Shown one piece after another: positions 34,445-43,191 of a DNA stretch of 64,000 nt. Source of the stretch: UBA10649 sp963700745 (GTDB taxonomy: Bacteria > Actinomycetota > Actinomycetes > S36-B12); contig CAVOYT010000001.1 in NCBI GenBank assembly GCA_963700745.1, positions 124,001-188,000 on the forward strand, written 5' to 3'. The notes under the pieces are model-generated. The model ran no database searches and was not told where the DNA came from. It saw only the letters and a list, made by a program, of their open reading frames with translations. The position numbers and the translations under genes are program-made. Each line of letters begins with the position of its first letter. Position 1 is the stretch's first letter.

Positions 34445-36960
34445 TGACGATGCTGACAACCGCACTCAAGGGGGCGCTCGCCCGCAAGGCACGGCTCGGA
34501 CTCACCTTCGTATCCATCATGCTCGGCGTCGCCTTCGTCGTCGGGACGCTTGTCTTCTCCGACACCATCCAGGCGCGCTTCGACTCGCTGTTCAGCGACG
34601 TCTACTCCGGCGTCGATGCCACGGTGCGGGCTCCGGAGCCAGAGTTCGGCGCCGCGCAGACGTCGGAACTGGCGACCATGGACCAGTCCCTCATAGACGA
34701 CGTGAGGGCCATCGACGGCGTGGCAACCGCCGAGGGCTACCTGCGCACCTTCGGCCAGGTGATCGACGCCAATGGCGATCCGGTCGGCGGTCTCGGGGCT
34801 CCGACCTATGTGTACTCGTGGATCGACGACTCCGGGCTGAACCCCTTCCGGATCGCCGATGGCAGCGGCCGCGCGCCGATGCAGAGCGGCGAACTCGTGG
34901 TCGATGCCGCGACGGCACAGTTGGCGTCGTTGGCGCTCGGCGACTCCGTCGACGTCCAGTTCGCGACCGGCTCGCAGTCGTTCGACCTGGTGGGCATCGC
35001 CTCGTTCGGAGACTCGAACAACCTCGCAGGAGCGACGATCTCGGTTATCGGCCTTGGGGACGCGCAGCGCATCCTGGGTCTCGAGGGGCAGGTCACCTTG
35101 ATTGACGTGGCGGCAGCGGAGGGCGTCGAGCAGGAGGCACTCGTGGCCGCCGTGGCTGCTGCGATGCCGCCCAGTGTCGAGGTGGTGTCCGGGAGCCAGC
35201 AGACCGATGAGGCGATCACAGGCTTCACCGAGGGGCTCGGCTTCATGACGGTCGCCCTCCTGGCGTTCGCGGCCATCGCGATCTTCGTCGGCGGGTTCAT
35301 CATCTACAACACGTTCAAGATCATCGTTGCTCAGCGCACGCGCGAGCTCGCACTGATGCGGGCGCTCGGCGCCTCCTACCGGCAGGTCGTCCTCGTCGTC
35401 CTGGCGGAGGCGTTCGTGGTGGGAGCCCTGGCCTCGCTGGCGGGTGTCTTCGCCGGAATCGGTGTGGCGCAGTTGATCAAGGCGGGAATGAGCGCCGTCG
35501 GCTTCGGCCCCCCGGACGGCCCGCTCACGCTGGAGCCGAGGAGCGTCGTCGTCGGGATCGCGGTCGGCGTGTTGGTCACGATGGCATCGGCGCTCGTCCC
35601 CGCCATTCGTGCCGCCCGCATCCTTCCGGTTGCGGCCATGCAGGCCTCCGGCGGGCATGCCGAGCGCCCGGCGCGGGCGTGGTTGCCAGCGTCCGTGCTC
35701 GCCCTCGGCGTGAGTGCCGTCCTCGTGGGACTGCTCGGTTCGCAGGTGCCACTGACGGCGGTCGGAGCCATCGTCACAATGCTCGGAGTGCTCATGCTCG
35801 CTCCGGTGCTGACCAGGCCGATCACTTCCCTGGTGGGACGCGCCTTCCCGGGCGTCTCAGGGCAGCTGGCTCGCGGTAACAGCGCCCGCGATCCGCGACG
35901 CACGTCGGCCACCGCGGCGGCACTCACCATCGGCATCGCGCTCGTGGTCTTCACGGCGATCTTCGCCTCCTCGGCGAAGGACTCCATCACCGCGTCGATG
36001 AGCGATTCCTTCCCCGGCGACCTGTCCGTCCAGTCCTCCAACCCATACCTGCCCGTGTCGGCGGAGGCCATCGACGCGGTCCGCTTGGTGCCCGAGGTCG
36101 ACGTGGCGTCGGCCGTGCGCATGGGCCCGGCCCGCGTGGGCGGCACGGAGTCGACGGTCACGGCGGTGCAGGCGTCGACCATCGACAGCGTCTTCAACGC
36201 CGGCACTGACGTGCAGCTCGGGAGCGTGGGTGACGGCCTGCTGGTCGAGGTCGGACTGCTGGAGGAGCGTGGGCTCGCCGTTGGCGACACCATCGCCGTG
36301 CAACTGCCCTCCGGTGCCTCCGCGGAACTCGTGATCACCGGCTCCCTGGCCAACGCCGCACTCGGCTCGTATGTCATCGACGAGGGGACCTGGTCAATGC
36401 TGGGTGGCAGCGACGATGCTGCGATGCTCCTGATGTCCGTCGGCGACGGGATCGGCACCGACGACGGGCGTGCGGCGGTCGAGGATGCCCTGGCGGCCTT
36501 CCCCGCGACGATGGTGACGACCACGTCCGACCAGATCGCCTCGGCGGTCACGCAGGTGGACGCTCTGCTCGCGCTCTTCACCGGACTGCTCGGGCTGGCA
36601 CTGCTGATCGCCGTGCTGGGCATCGCCAACACTCTGGCCCTGTCCATCGCCGAGCGCACCCGTGAGATCGGGCTGCTGCGTGCGGTGGGCATGTCCCGCG
36701 GACAGGTGCGGTGGATGATCACCGACGAGTCGATCATCACCGCGCTGTTCGGTGCCGCCGTGGGATCGGTCCTGGGCCTGGCGCTCGGATGGGTGATCGT
36801 CCGGGCATTCAACGACGAGGGCCTGAGCAGCTTCACCGTCCCAGCGGCGCAGCTGGCCGTGTGGATCGCGATAGCGGCGCTGGCCGGGATCCTCGCGGCC
36901 GCCCTGCCCGCGCGAAAGGCTGCTCGCCTGGACGTGCTGAAGGCAATCACCGTCGAGTAG
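34441..36960 (+). CDS. ABC transporter permease, two FtsX domains
   Basis: An 839-residue membrane protein of the MacB/BceB-like class. Helix 1 is at about 15-40, followed by a large extracytoplasmic domain (about 45-255), three helices in the first FtsX domain (FVGGFIIYNTFKIIVAQRTR), a middle pair, a second extracytoplasmic domain (about 525-685), and a second FtsX domain ending in AALPARKAARLDVLKAI. The start overlaps the ATPase stop (GTG 34441 or ATG 34444). Such pumps extract lipids, lipoproteins or peptides from the outer face of the membrane; control by the neighbouring two-component system is inferred. Confidence 0.93.
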   Translation: MMTMLTTALKGALARKARLGLTFVSIMLGVAFVVGTLVFSDTIQARFDSLFSDVYSGVDATVRAPEPEFGAAQTSELATMDQSLIDDVRAIDGVATAEGYLRTFGQVIDANGDPVGGLGAPTYVYSWIDDSGLNPFRIADGSGRAPMQSGELVVDAATAQLASLALGDSVDVQFATGSQSFDLVGIASFGDSNNLAGATISVIGLGDAQRILGLEGQVTLIDVAAAEGVEQEALVAAVAAAMPPSVEVVSGSQQTDEAITGFTEGLGFMTVALLAFAAIAIFVGGFIIYNTFKIIVAQRTRELALMRALGASYRQVVLVVLAEAFVVGALASLAGVFAGIGVAQLIKAGMSAVGFGPPDGPLTLEPRSVVVGIAVGVLVTMASALVPAIRAARILPVAAMQASGGHAERPARAWLPASVLALGVSAVLVGLLGSQVPLTAVGAIVTMLGVLMLAPVLTRPITSLVGRAFPGVSGQLARGNSARDPRRTSATAAALTIGIALVVFTAIFASSAKDSITASMSDSFPGDLSVQSSNPYLPVSAEAIDAVRLVPEVDVASAVRMGPARVGGTESTVTAVQASTIDSVFNAGTDVQLGSVGDGLLVEVGLLEERGLAVGDTIAVQLPSGASAELVITGSLANAALGSYVIDEGTWSMLGGSDDAAMLLMSVGDGIGTDDGRAAVEDALAAFPATMVTTTSDQIASAVTQVDALLALFTGLLGLALLIAVLGIANTLALSIAERTREIGLLRAVGMSRGQVRWMITDESIITALFGAAVGSVLGLALGWVIVRAFNDEGLSSFTVPAAQLAVWIAIAALAGILAAALPARKAARLDVLKAITVE

Positions 36961-37000
36961 CGAGGGGATCAGAGGGCGCCGCGCCCCGCCGATCGAACGG

Positions 37001-37035
37001 AGGTGGCGATCCGACACAGCGTCGGATCGCCACCT
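37001..37035 (+). terminator. 15-bp perfect hairpin after the permease gene
   Basis: AGGTGGCGATCCGAC and GTCGGATCGCCACCT form a perfect stem with loop ACAGC, about 40 nt after the permease stop and before the convergent acetyltransferase gene. There is no T tract. Confidence 0.8.
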
Positions 37036-37122
37036 TCCGCGCTCGTCGGTGTGGTCATGGGGCGGTTGCATGAGGCGGCGCGACCTCGACTGCCAGCTCG
37101 TCATGGCCGCGCCGCAGGTGAC

Positions 37123-37927
37123 TCATCCCATAGCGACCCGGAAGACCTGGTGACGGTTCCGGAAGCCGGCGCGACGAATGACCTTCTGCGCTGCCACGTT
37201 GGTGGGTTCGGTCGAACAGCGGGGCACCATGTCTTGGTCCTTGCAGACCTTGGTGAGGGTGTGCATGAGTCGGCCGCCCATTCCTTGGCCGCGAAGCTCG
37301 GTGCCAACGACGAGGCCGAGGTGCGCGTTGCCGGGTGCCCGTGTATCGACTCGGCACTCGCCGGTCGCGGCGATCCCGCCGTCGGCCTCGACCAGATAGA
37401 GCTCGTGCAGGTCGATGCGTTCGGCCAGGTACGACGTCAGGAACGCGTCGGGTGCCCCGGTTTCCGCTTGGTAGAACATGACAGCAGCCGAGTGATCGCT
37501 GCTGGTCGCGACGCGGACATCGCACGTTTCGTCGCTGTGTGGCGGTGCGATCTGGTCGTACATCAACGCGACCGGTTGAGCCGCGCCGCCTGACGTCAGG
37601 CTGAGGGACAGGAATCGTGGATCGACGGTGGATGCGATCGTTGCGGTGATGCTCCATGTCGTTGATGACTCGGACGAACAGGTCGGTCGCTGACTCCTCG
37701 AATTCGTCCCTGACGTAGAAGCCATGCAGTTGGTGGTCTTCGTCAACGGAGAACCGACCCACGAGCTCCGTTCCGAGTGTCAGCGAATGGGGCGCGGCGA
37801 TGTCGGCGAAGGTCGCCCACATGTCGTCCTCTGGAGCCACGAGCGTTCGCTGTCGTTGCGCGCTGAGTCGCCGATAGGCGTCGGCAGCGTGTGTATTGAT
37901 CTCGAAGCCGTTGGCTTCACCTGTCAT
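37123..37927 (-). CDS. GNAT N-acetyltransferase with N-terminal extension, frame change near 37640
   Basis: About 268 residues. The first 95 residues (ending near VRVINDMEHHRNDR) have no motif that I recognise. The GNAT fold follows, with LHELYLVEADGGIAATGECR, LGLVVGTELRGQGMGGRLMH (the acetyl-CoA RxxGxG/A loop) and AQKVIRRAGFR. Between 37625 and 37655 the frame changes, so the N-terminal and GNAT parts are now separate. ATG 37927 has GGAGG upstream. The acceptor is unknown. It lies downstream of the TetR gene with 28 bp between them. Confidence 0.75.
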
Positions 37928-37955
37928 CTCGGGGCCCTCCTCATTCCGTTGGCGC

Positions 37956-38537
37956 TCAGCGTTGAATCGTCGCGTGGGCGGCGATCGCTTCGATCACGAG
38001 ATCGATGGTTGTGGAGAACGAGTCGTCGATGTTGTCGGCCAGACCGAAACCGCCGCGAAGTTCGAGATCGACGAACCCGTGGACCGAGGACCGCAGCGCC
38101 CGGACGAGCGGGACGACGGTCGCGGAGTCGATGCCCATCCCGGCAAGAACCGATTCGACGACCCTGACCGGCTCGGCGAGGGCAGCCGCCACCTCGGGAT
38201 CCTCCTCCGGGGTGGGTGCGGGCAAGAACGAGTCGTACATGCCCGGGTGGCGAAGGGCGAACGACCGAAACTGCCCGGCGATCGCCCTGAGTGCCTCGGT
38301 CGCCTCGAGGTGAGTGACACTGTCGGCGATCTCGTCTGCGAGGAGGAAGCTGGCGTGCATGCTCAGCTGCCGACGAAGCCCGGCGAGGCCGTCCACGTAC
38401 TTGTAGAGCGAGGGGGACCGGATCCCGAGCGTGGACGCGACCGACGCGAGACTCATGGCGTCGAGGCCGTCGCGATCCGCGATCTCGGCCGCCGCCTCAA
38501 CGACCTGCTCCAGCGTCAGTCCCAGCTTGCGTCCCAT
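37956..38537 (-). CDS. TetR-family transcriptional regulator
   Basis: A 193-residue repressor. The N-terminal HTH covers about residues 8-52 (VVEAAAEIADRDGLDAMSLA, ASTLGIRSPSLYKYVDG). The C-terminal domain has the WHG-type pattern (RSFALRHPGMYDSFL, LRSSVHGFVDLELRGGFG). It is the last gene of the SRPBCC-YrdB-TetR run, and the 39-bp palindrome in front of the first gene is the obvious candidate operator, implying self-repression. The ligand is unknown. Confidence 0.9.
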   Translation of the reverse strand: MGRKLGLTLEQVVEAAAEIADRDGLDAMSLASVASTLGIRSPSLYKYVDGLAGLRRQLSMHASFLLADEIADSVTHLEATEALRAIAGQFRSFALRHPGMYDSFLPAPTPEEDPEVAAALAEPVRVVESVLAGMGIDSATVVPLVRALRSSVHGFVDLELRGGFGLADNIDDSFSTTIDLVIEAIAAHATIQR

Positions 38538-38601
38538 CAGCCAGGCCCCGCGACAGACGTGATTGAGACCGTCGCCCCCCAGCGCTGACCACGATCTGCT
38601 C

Positions 38602-38979
38602 TCACGCTTTCACCAGCCACTCGATGCGGTCCCGCGAGAGCAGGTAGTGCCCGACGATGGCCAGCCCGAAAGCGACGCCCAGCTCTGGGCGAGTGGCGAA
38701 TCCGACGGCCGCGGCGCCGCCGCCCAGGATGGTGAGTTCGAGGGCGAGACGAATCCAACCGCTGACTTCGACTGGGGCCGCGCCAGACCGGCTCGGGTCA
38801 TGGAGGACGTTGAACACGCCCCAGGCGACGGCAGCGACGACGGGCACGAGCACCACGCCGATCCATTGGGCCGGGCCTGATCCCAGCTTCCACGCGGCCG
38901 CGGCGAGCCCGGCCAGTGCGCCGACCTCGAGCGCAAACCGCAGGGCCAGGTTCCATCCGGCCATCGTCGGCGGTGTCAT
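38602..38979 (-). CDS. YrdB-like membrane protein (DUF2568)
   Basis: A 125-residue protein with four hydrophobic segments, at about 8-30, 36-56, 77-95 and 98-114. The segment WGVFNVLHDPSRSG and the terminal LSRDRIEWL match the DUF2568/YrdB pattern. Its ATG overlaps the stop of the SRPBCC gene as ATGA, so translation is coupled. The function is unknown. Confidence 0.82.
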   Translation of the reverse strand: MTPPTMAGWNLALRFALEVGALAGLAAAAWKLGSGPAQWIGVVLVPVVAAVAWGVFNVLHDPSRSGAAPVEVSGWIRLALELTILGGGAAAVGFATRPELGVAFGLAIVGHYLLSRDRIEWLVKA

Positions 38980-39428
38980 GTTGCACTCCCGGCGGTGGCT
39001 TCGACCCGGGCCTTGAGAGCAGCGTTCATGGCCTCGAACCCAGCCATGGTTGAGGTATCAAGCGACTTGCGCAGGAAGCGTACGAGGATCCCATCGAACT
39101 GCTCGGTCTGGGTCACGACGGTGCCGCCGTCTTCCGTCGGGGCGAGGTCGAAGCGATGCCGACCGTCGAAGAGGCCCGGGAGGCCCAGGCGACCGAGCCA
39201 TTCGAAGGTGGTGGAGCCCTCAACGACCGTGACCGTTGGCGTGAAGGTCGTTGCCCTGCCGCCGGGAGGCCGCATCCGGTTGGCGAGCTTCTCACCGACC
39301 TCGACGCGACCTTCCGACGAGACGATGAACGGGTTCCAGTCGGGGTATCGGTCAAGATCGGTCAGCACGTGCCAAACCGACTCCGGTGCGGCGTCGATCT
39401 CGATCTCGGTGTGCAGTCCGTGATGCAT
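38976..39428 (-). CDS. SRPBCC domain protein (polyketide cyclase/START-like)
   Basis: A 150-residue single-domain protein of the helix-grip fold. The N-terminus is TEIEIDAAPESVWHVLTDLD (strand 1 and helix 1), then YPDWNPFIVSSEG, a central HRFDLAPTEDGGTVV, and the long C-terminal helix TSTMAGFEAMNAALKARVEA. It is expected to bind a hydrophobic small molecule; no catalytic residues can be assigned. First gene of an operon with YrdB and TetR. RBS GAAGGGAG lies before ATG 39428, and the palindromic operator begins 19 bp upstream. Confidence 0.9.
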   Translation of the reverse strand: MHHGLHTEIEIDAAPESVWHVLTDLDRYPDWNPFIVSSEGRVEVGEKLANRMRPPGGRATTFTPTVTVVEGSTTFEWLGRLGLPGLFDGRHRFDLAPTEDGGTVVTQTEQFDGILVRFLRKSLDTSTMAGFEAMNAALKARVEATAGSAT

Positions 39429-39447
39429 CGTCGGCTCCCTTCGTGGT

Positions 39448-39486
39448 GTCTAATAATGTTAGTTACCGTAACTAACATTATTAGAC
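39448..39486. promoter_or_regulatory. 39-bp perfect palindrome, probable TetR operator
   Basis: The arms 39448-39466 (GTCTAATAATGTTAGTTAC) and 39468-39486 are exact reverse complements around a single C at 39467. The block is about 30% GC in otherwise very GC-rich DNA. It lies 19 bp upstream of the SRPBCC gene, whose operon ends with a TetR gene, and also borders the region upstream of the plus-strand secreted protein, so it may control both directions. Confidence 0.8.
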
Positions 39487-39544
39487 ATGTCAACTCAGAC
39501 GGCGACCGGTATGAAACGGTTGGGCGGACCATCCCTTCTGTCCC

Positions 39545-40921
39545 TTGCGCCAACTGGGACGGCGGCCGCGAGGCCGCGCTTACGGCTCTCGACCTCCCTT
39601 CGCGCGTAACGCCGGGCTCGTCTCGAAGCAATCGAACGCTCCTCTTTGGGGCGGCCGACGTTGGAGGGGAACGCTCCGAACGCTGGTCGGTGCTGGCCTG
39701 GTAGCCGGATTGGTTGCAGCAGTTGCGGTTGTGCCGCCTGCTGCGGCACTGGAGCCCGGCTTGGATTACCGGGCAGACCGGCCCGGGTTGTCAGGAACGA
39801 AGACCTTCGAGGCGCACACCTTGACGTGGTCGGGCTCGGGCGCCGGCGGCCGTTCCTGCCGGCCTGTTCGGGCTCGCTGCCCGCTACGACGGCGTGGTCT
39901 CGCCCGGAGGTGCCGTCACGTTCGTCGGAGCGATGAACTCCTCCGTCGGGCACGGTGGCGTCACGAACCTCAGGCAGTCGGCCTCACCGTCCGGCAACCC
40001 GCCTGCGCAGAGCGTCTCCTTCTCCGAGCGAGTGCACGAGGGTTCGTACACGCTGCCCTTCAACCTGATCGCGCGGGCGCCCAAGGCGCGTGCCAACGTG
40101 CGGAAGGGGACGGTCATCGGCACTGTCACCGCCATCGCGGAGGCTCGCAACTGCAACGACTCCGGCGTGTGCGGCGTAGCCGGCGTCACCATCACGCTAG
40201 CCGTGGTATTGGGCGGACTCGACACCACGCCGCCGAAGGTCTCGGTGCGTGAACACACCGCCGTCGTGCCCCTCGGCAAGGTCATCCCCGTGCGCTTCAG
40301 TGTCAGCGACAACAGTGGCAAGGCACGGTGGCACGGATGCTCTACTCGGGTGGAGAGCCGGTGGCGAGGGCCCAGAGCAAAGGCCTGGTCGCGGCCAAGG
40401 GGAAGACCCTCAACCGGAACTGGGGGAGGTGGCAAGGTAACACCGGTCCGTTCTACTACTGCTTCTGGGCGGAGGACGCCGCCGGCAACGTCAGCGAGAA
40501 CGCTCCCTTCACGAGTTGCCAGTGGCTGTCGGTGCAGGTCCCAATCCCATCGGTCTCCAACGGCTGCGGCACCGCGGCCCTTGGAGAGACCGTCGAGTCC
40601 ATCCTCAACTGGGCCGGAGACGTGCAGACGTACGGCAAGAACACGGTGAACATCCGACCAGCCTGCAACCAGCATGACGCGGGGTACGCGGGCGCCACGG
40701 TGGCTCCGCTGTACTCCAAGGACAAGAGGCCGACGGACTACCGCACCTGGAGCCGCTCGCAGGTCGACGACAAATTCCTGCGCGACATTCTCAATCAGTG
40801 CAGTCGGTTCCTCAAGGGGCCGGCCAACGCCGCGTACCTCAAGCAGTGCGAGGCGGACGCGGCCGTCTATATCGGGCTCGCGCGTAGCTCATCGGGCAGA
40901 TGTCCTTCGATGCCGACATGA
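39545..40921 (+). CDS. secreted phospholipase A2-like protein with N-terminal beta domains, two frame changes
   Basis: About 450 residues once joined. A signal peptide is encoded around 39680-39750 (LVGAGLVAGLVAAVAVVPPA, then ALEPG). A beta-rich part follows (TLTWSGSGAG, then SPGGAVTFVGAMNSSV) and a second Ig-like part (TTPPKVSVREHTAVVPLG, FSVSDNSGK). The C-terminal 130 residues resemble prokaryotic PLA2: NGCGTAALG, PACNQHDAGYAG (Cys-x-x-His-Asp pair) and VDDKFLRDILNQC. The frame shifts by one extra base near 39840-39850 and by one missing G near 40322 (insertion restores SGKGTVARMLYSGG). The start is unclear (TTG 39545 is the furthest). A phospholipase or toxin-like secreted enzyme is inferred. 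Confidence 0.65.
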
Positions 40922-41060
40922 CCACGCCGGGCACTCAGCCCGAGCACCCGCGCGACCACGCCGCCAGGCGGAGGTCGAGTCAACGACTGACCGTGAAGCC
41001 GGGGAGGGTGCGTCCTGCCGGGCAGCTCGGCCGATGGCGTATCTGCGATGTGGTCGGGGA

Positions 41061-41813
41061 GGCTCTGTTCCAGTAGCGGATCGCATATTCGTGGTGAGTG
41101 TGCCGGGGCGAAGCGCAATCGCCGTTCGAGGCCGCCGGTGCGGGTTCCTTGGCGTTCGCGGGGTTCCGCTTTCTCCTGACGTGATCGTGCTGGCGGTCGG
41201 CTGGTACCTGCGCTTTGGCTTGTCGTACCGGGTCCGGGGCGGCTTCTATGAGCGGCATCAAGGTCGATCACGTGACCCTGTTCCGCGGGGTGCAGCGCTT
41301 CACTCCTGAACTGATCGATGCGGCCCGCCCTTCCCGGCACGCCGTGGGTGACCGGTGGTTCGTCAACCAGCCCCACGTGAAGGTCAACGGTGTCTGGCGG
41401 TACGTGTGCCGGGCGGTGGACCAGCACGGGCAGGTCATCGACGTGTACGTTTCGAAGCACAGGGGTATCACCTCGGAGCGGCAGGGCTTCACTGCGTGCT
41501 GTTGGCGCATCGCGCCCCGGCGGAGGTGTCACCGATCGGCCCCTGCTCTGGCGAACGTGGTCGAGAAATTGGTCCCGGCGGCGTTCCACAACACCGGCAG
41601 TACGAGAACAACCGGTGCGAGTGCGATCACGCCAGGTGGAAGGCCCGACCACGACCGATGCGCGGGTTGAAGACTGACCGAACTGCCAGCGTCGCGACCC
41701 GAGGGCACGCATTCATCCAGAACCTGCGACGCGGCCACTACGAACTCGGCGTCGGTACCACGCCCGTGCACCGTGCAGCGACCGTTTTCGACCAACTCCG
41801 ACTCGCAATCTGA
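41061..41813 (+). mobile_element. remnant of an IS6-family insertion sequence
   Basis: GGCTCTGTTCC at 41061 resembles the left terminal repeat of IS6-family elements (GGCTCTGTTGCAAA). The decayed transposase lies inside. No matching right repeat is seen after 41813, so the right end is lost or eroded. No target duplication can be identified. Confidence 0.6.
41092..41813 (+). pseudogene. IS6-family transposase, decayed in three frames
   Basis: Similarity to IS6 transposases is obvious but split: LSPDVIVLAVGWYLRFGLSY at 41175-41235 in one frame, VDHVTLFRGVQRFTPELIDA from 41260 in a second, and QYENNRCECDHARWKA to NLRRGHYELGV in a third. The first catalytic Asp-Glu segment, normally DRWFVDETYVKV, reads DRWFVNQPHVKV, so the active site is destroyed by substitutions as well as frame changes. 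This differs from the single-base breaks elsewhere in the window and looks like true decay. Confidence 0.8.
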
Positions 41814-41825
41814 AGGGTTCCGCTT

Positions 41826-42177
41826 TCAGCCGTCGTTCTGGAACGGGCGTACCTCGACCGCGCCCTGGCAGGCGACAGTGGCGCGATCGGCCCACGCCAT
41901 GGCGGCGGAATCGTCGGGCACCTCGATGACCCAGAACCCGCCGATGTGCTCCTTACCCTCGAGGTACGGACCGTCCGTGTGGAGCAGCGCACCGTCCGAG
42001 GCACGGACAACTCTCGCGGTGGACGCGGGCATCAGCCCGCCGGCGAACACCCAGGCGCCAGCGGCCTGGATCTCCCCGTTCAACGCACTGACGTCACGGA
42101 ACGCACGCTCCATGTCCTCGGGTGGTGGCGTAGGGGCTGCCCTCGCTGCCATGGACGGATAGCAGGTACTGAGGCAT
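41826..42177 (-). CDS. YciI-family protein (second copy), frame change near 42125
   Basis: About 117 residues. ATG 42177 begins MPQYLLSVHGSEGSPY, the YciI N-terminal strand. After a one-base slip near 42125 the rest continues as PPPEDMERAFRDVSALNGEI, AAGAWVFAGGLMP, LHTDGPYLEGKEHIGGFWVI and AVEVRPFQNDG. The YciI fold is a small ferredoxin-like domain; the biochemical role is unknown, though such genes often accompany ECF sigma factors and SRPBCC genes. It lies downstream of a related copy on the same strand. Confidence 0.75.
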
Positions 42178-42642
42178 GTGCCTGTCCTTTCCCTTGCAGA
42201 GGAGCCGGCCGTTCCGGCTCCTCACCCGTTGTACGAACGGCTCGATCCGAGTTCGACATCTCGCGGTGCAATGACGAGCGGCGTCGCAGGCGGGCCCGCC
42301 GTGCATGAAGGGCCGCACCTCGATCGGCACCGACATCGCACGGGACTGCCTGCCGGCCCAGCCGACGGCCTCGTCGAGGTCAGCGACCTCGATCACGGTG
42401 ATCCCGCCGATCTGCTCCTTGGACTCGATGAAGGGGCCGTCCGTGAGCACCACGCTGCCGTCCTTGTCGACCACAGTCGTGGCGGTCGATGCCTGGTGGA
42501 GTCCGCCGCCGAACACCCACGCACCGCTGGCAACGAGTTCGTCCCGGACGGCGCCGACGTCGATCATGATCTTCTCCAACTCCTCAGGAGCGGGTTGCTG
42601 GGCATCGGCCGGGTAGCACACAGACAGTAGATACAGGGGCAT
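42178..42642 (-). CDS. YciI-family protein (first copy), frame open into the next gene
   Basis: The first 112 residues form a complete YciI domain: MPLYLLSVCYPADAQQ, ELEKIMIDVGAVRDELVASG, LTDGPFIESKEQIGGITVIE and SVPIEVRPFMHGG. After this the frame has no stop; it runs through 42290-42178 with low-complexity, Cys/Arg-rich sequence and continues in frame into the second YciI gene to a stop at 42094. I infer a lost stop or a base error near 42290 rather than a functional fusion. ATG 42642 lies back to back with the ArsR gene. Confidence 0.75.
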
Positions 42643-42787
42643 GAGCAGTTCCTCTCCAGTTGGTGCGCCGCGGCGTTCGGCGTCACCAACTGTACGTACG
42701 CGGATCCCCGAAATCGACGCCGCAGCATTGGCAGCTGCCAGTCACCTGCCGGCAGCCCCTTGCGCGACAGCGACGTCGGCGCTAACG

Positions 42788-42805
42788 TACAATCAAATGG
42801 TTGTA
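42788..42805. promoter_or_regulatory. probable ArsR operator covering the arsR-type start codon
   Basis: TACAATCAAATGGTTGTA pairs with itself at 7 of 9 positions. It contains the ATG (42797) of the ArsR-type gene, so bound repressor would block transcription or initiation of its own gene. The adjacent sequence GTAGATAC is also AT-rich. Confidence 0.55.
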
Positions 42806-43150
42806 GATACAGCGAGCCGCTCCCGACTCACCGACGCCCAGGTGGATCAGCTCTTTCGCGCGCTCGCCGATGCCACGAGGCGAGACATCATTCGTCGAAC
42901 CCTCGTGGGTGAGGCGACCGTCTCCCAGTTGGCGGCGGCCTACGACATGTCCTTCGCCGCCGTGCAGAAGCACGTCGCTGTCCTGGAGGGAGTGCGCCTG
43001 GTGACGAAGGAGGCGCACGGACGCGAACGCATTGTTCGCGCCAACCCGGAGACGATTCAGCGAGCCCAGCGCCTGCTGGAACAGTTCGAACAGCTCTGGC
43101 GCGGCCGGATCGCTCGCCTTGACGGATTGCTGTCGGAAGACGACACCTGA
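42797..43150 (+). CDS. ArsR-family HTH regulator
   Basis: A 117-residue winged-helix protein: VDQLFRALADATRRDIIRRT, VGEATVSQLAAAYDMSFAAV and KHVAVLEGVRLVTKEAHGRE. There are no metal-binding cysteines, as in the group of ArsR proteins that accompany SRPBCC (AHSA1) genes. ATG 42797 was chosen over the upstream in-frame ATG 42641 because the homologous part begins here and the upstream 52 codons are of low complexity. It lies 41 bp before the tandem SRPBCC gene, which it probably regulates. Confidence 0.85.
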   Translation: MVVDTASRSRLTDAQVDQLFRALADATRRDIIRRTLVGEATVSQLAAAYDMSFAAVQKHVAVLEGVRLVTKEAHGRERIVRANPETIQRAQRLLEQFEQLWRGRIARLDGLLSEDDT

Positions 43151-43191
43151 TCGATTGCCCTGCTCCCCCCGACTACCGAAAGGTCAGCTCC

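Noticed and set aside
37001..37035. Hairpin after the permease as a small RNA or riboswitch
   Set aside because: It is a simple perfect stem-loop 40 nt after a stop codon, fully explained as a terminator.
39487..39609. 40-codon frame starting at ATG 39487 beside the palindrome
   Set aside because: No ribosome-binding site, no recognisable pattern, and biased composition; it is probably upstream untranslated sequence of the secreted protein gene.
41061..41813. An active insertion sequence
   Set aside because: The transposase has lost catalytic residues and reading frame, and no right terminal repeat was found.
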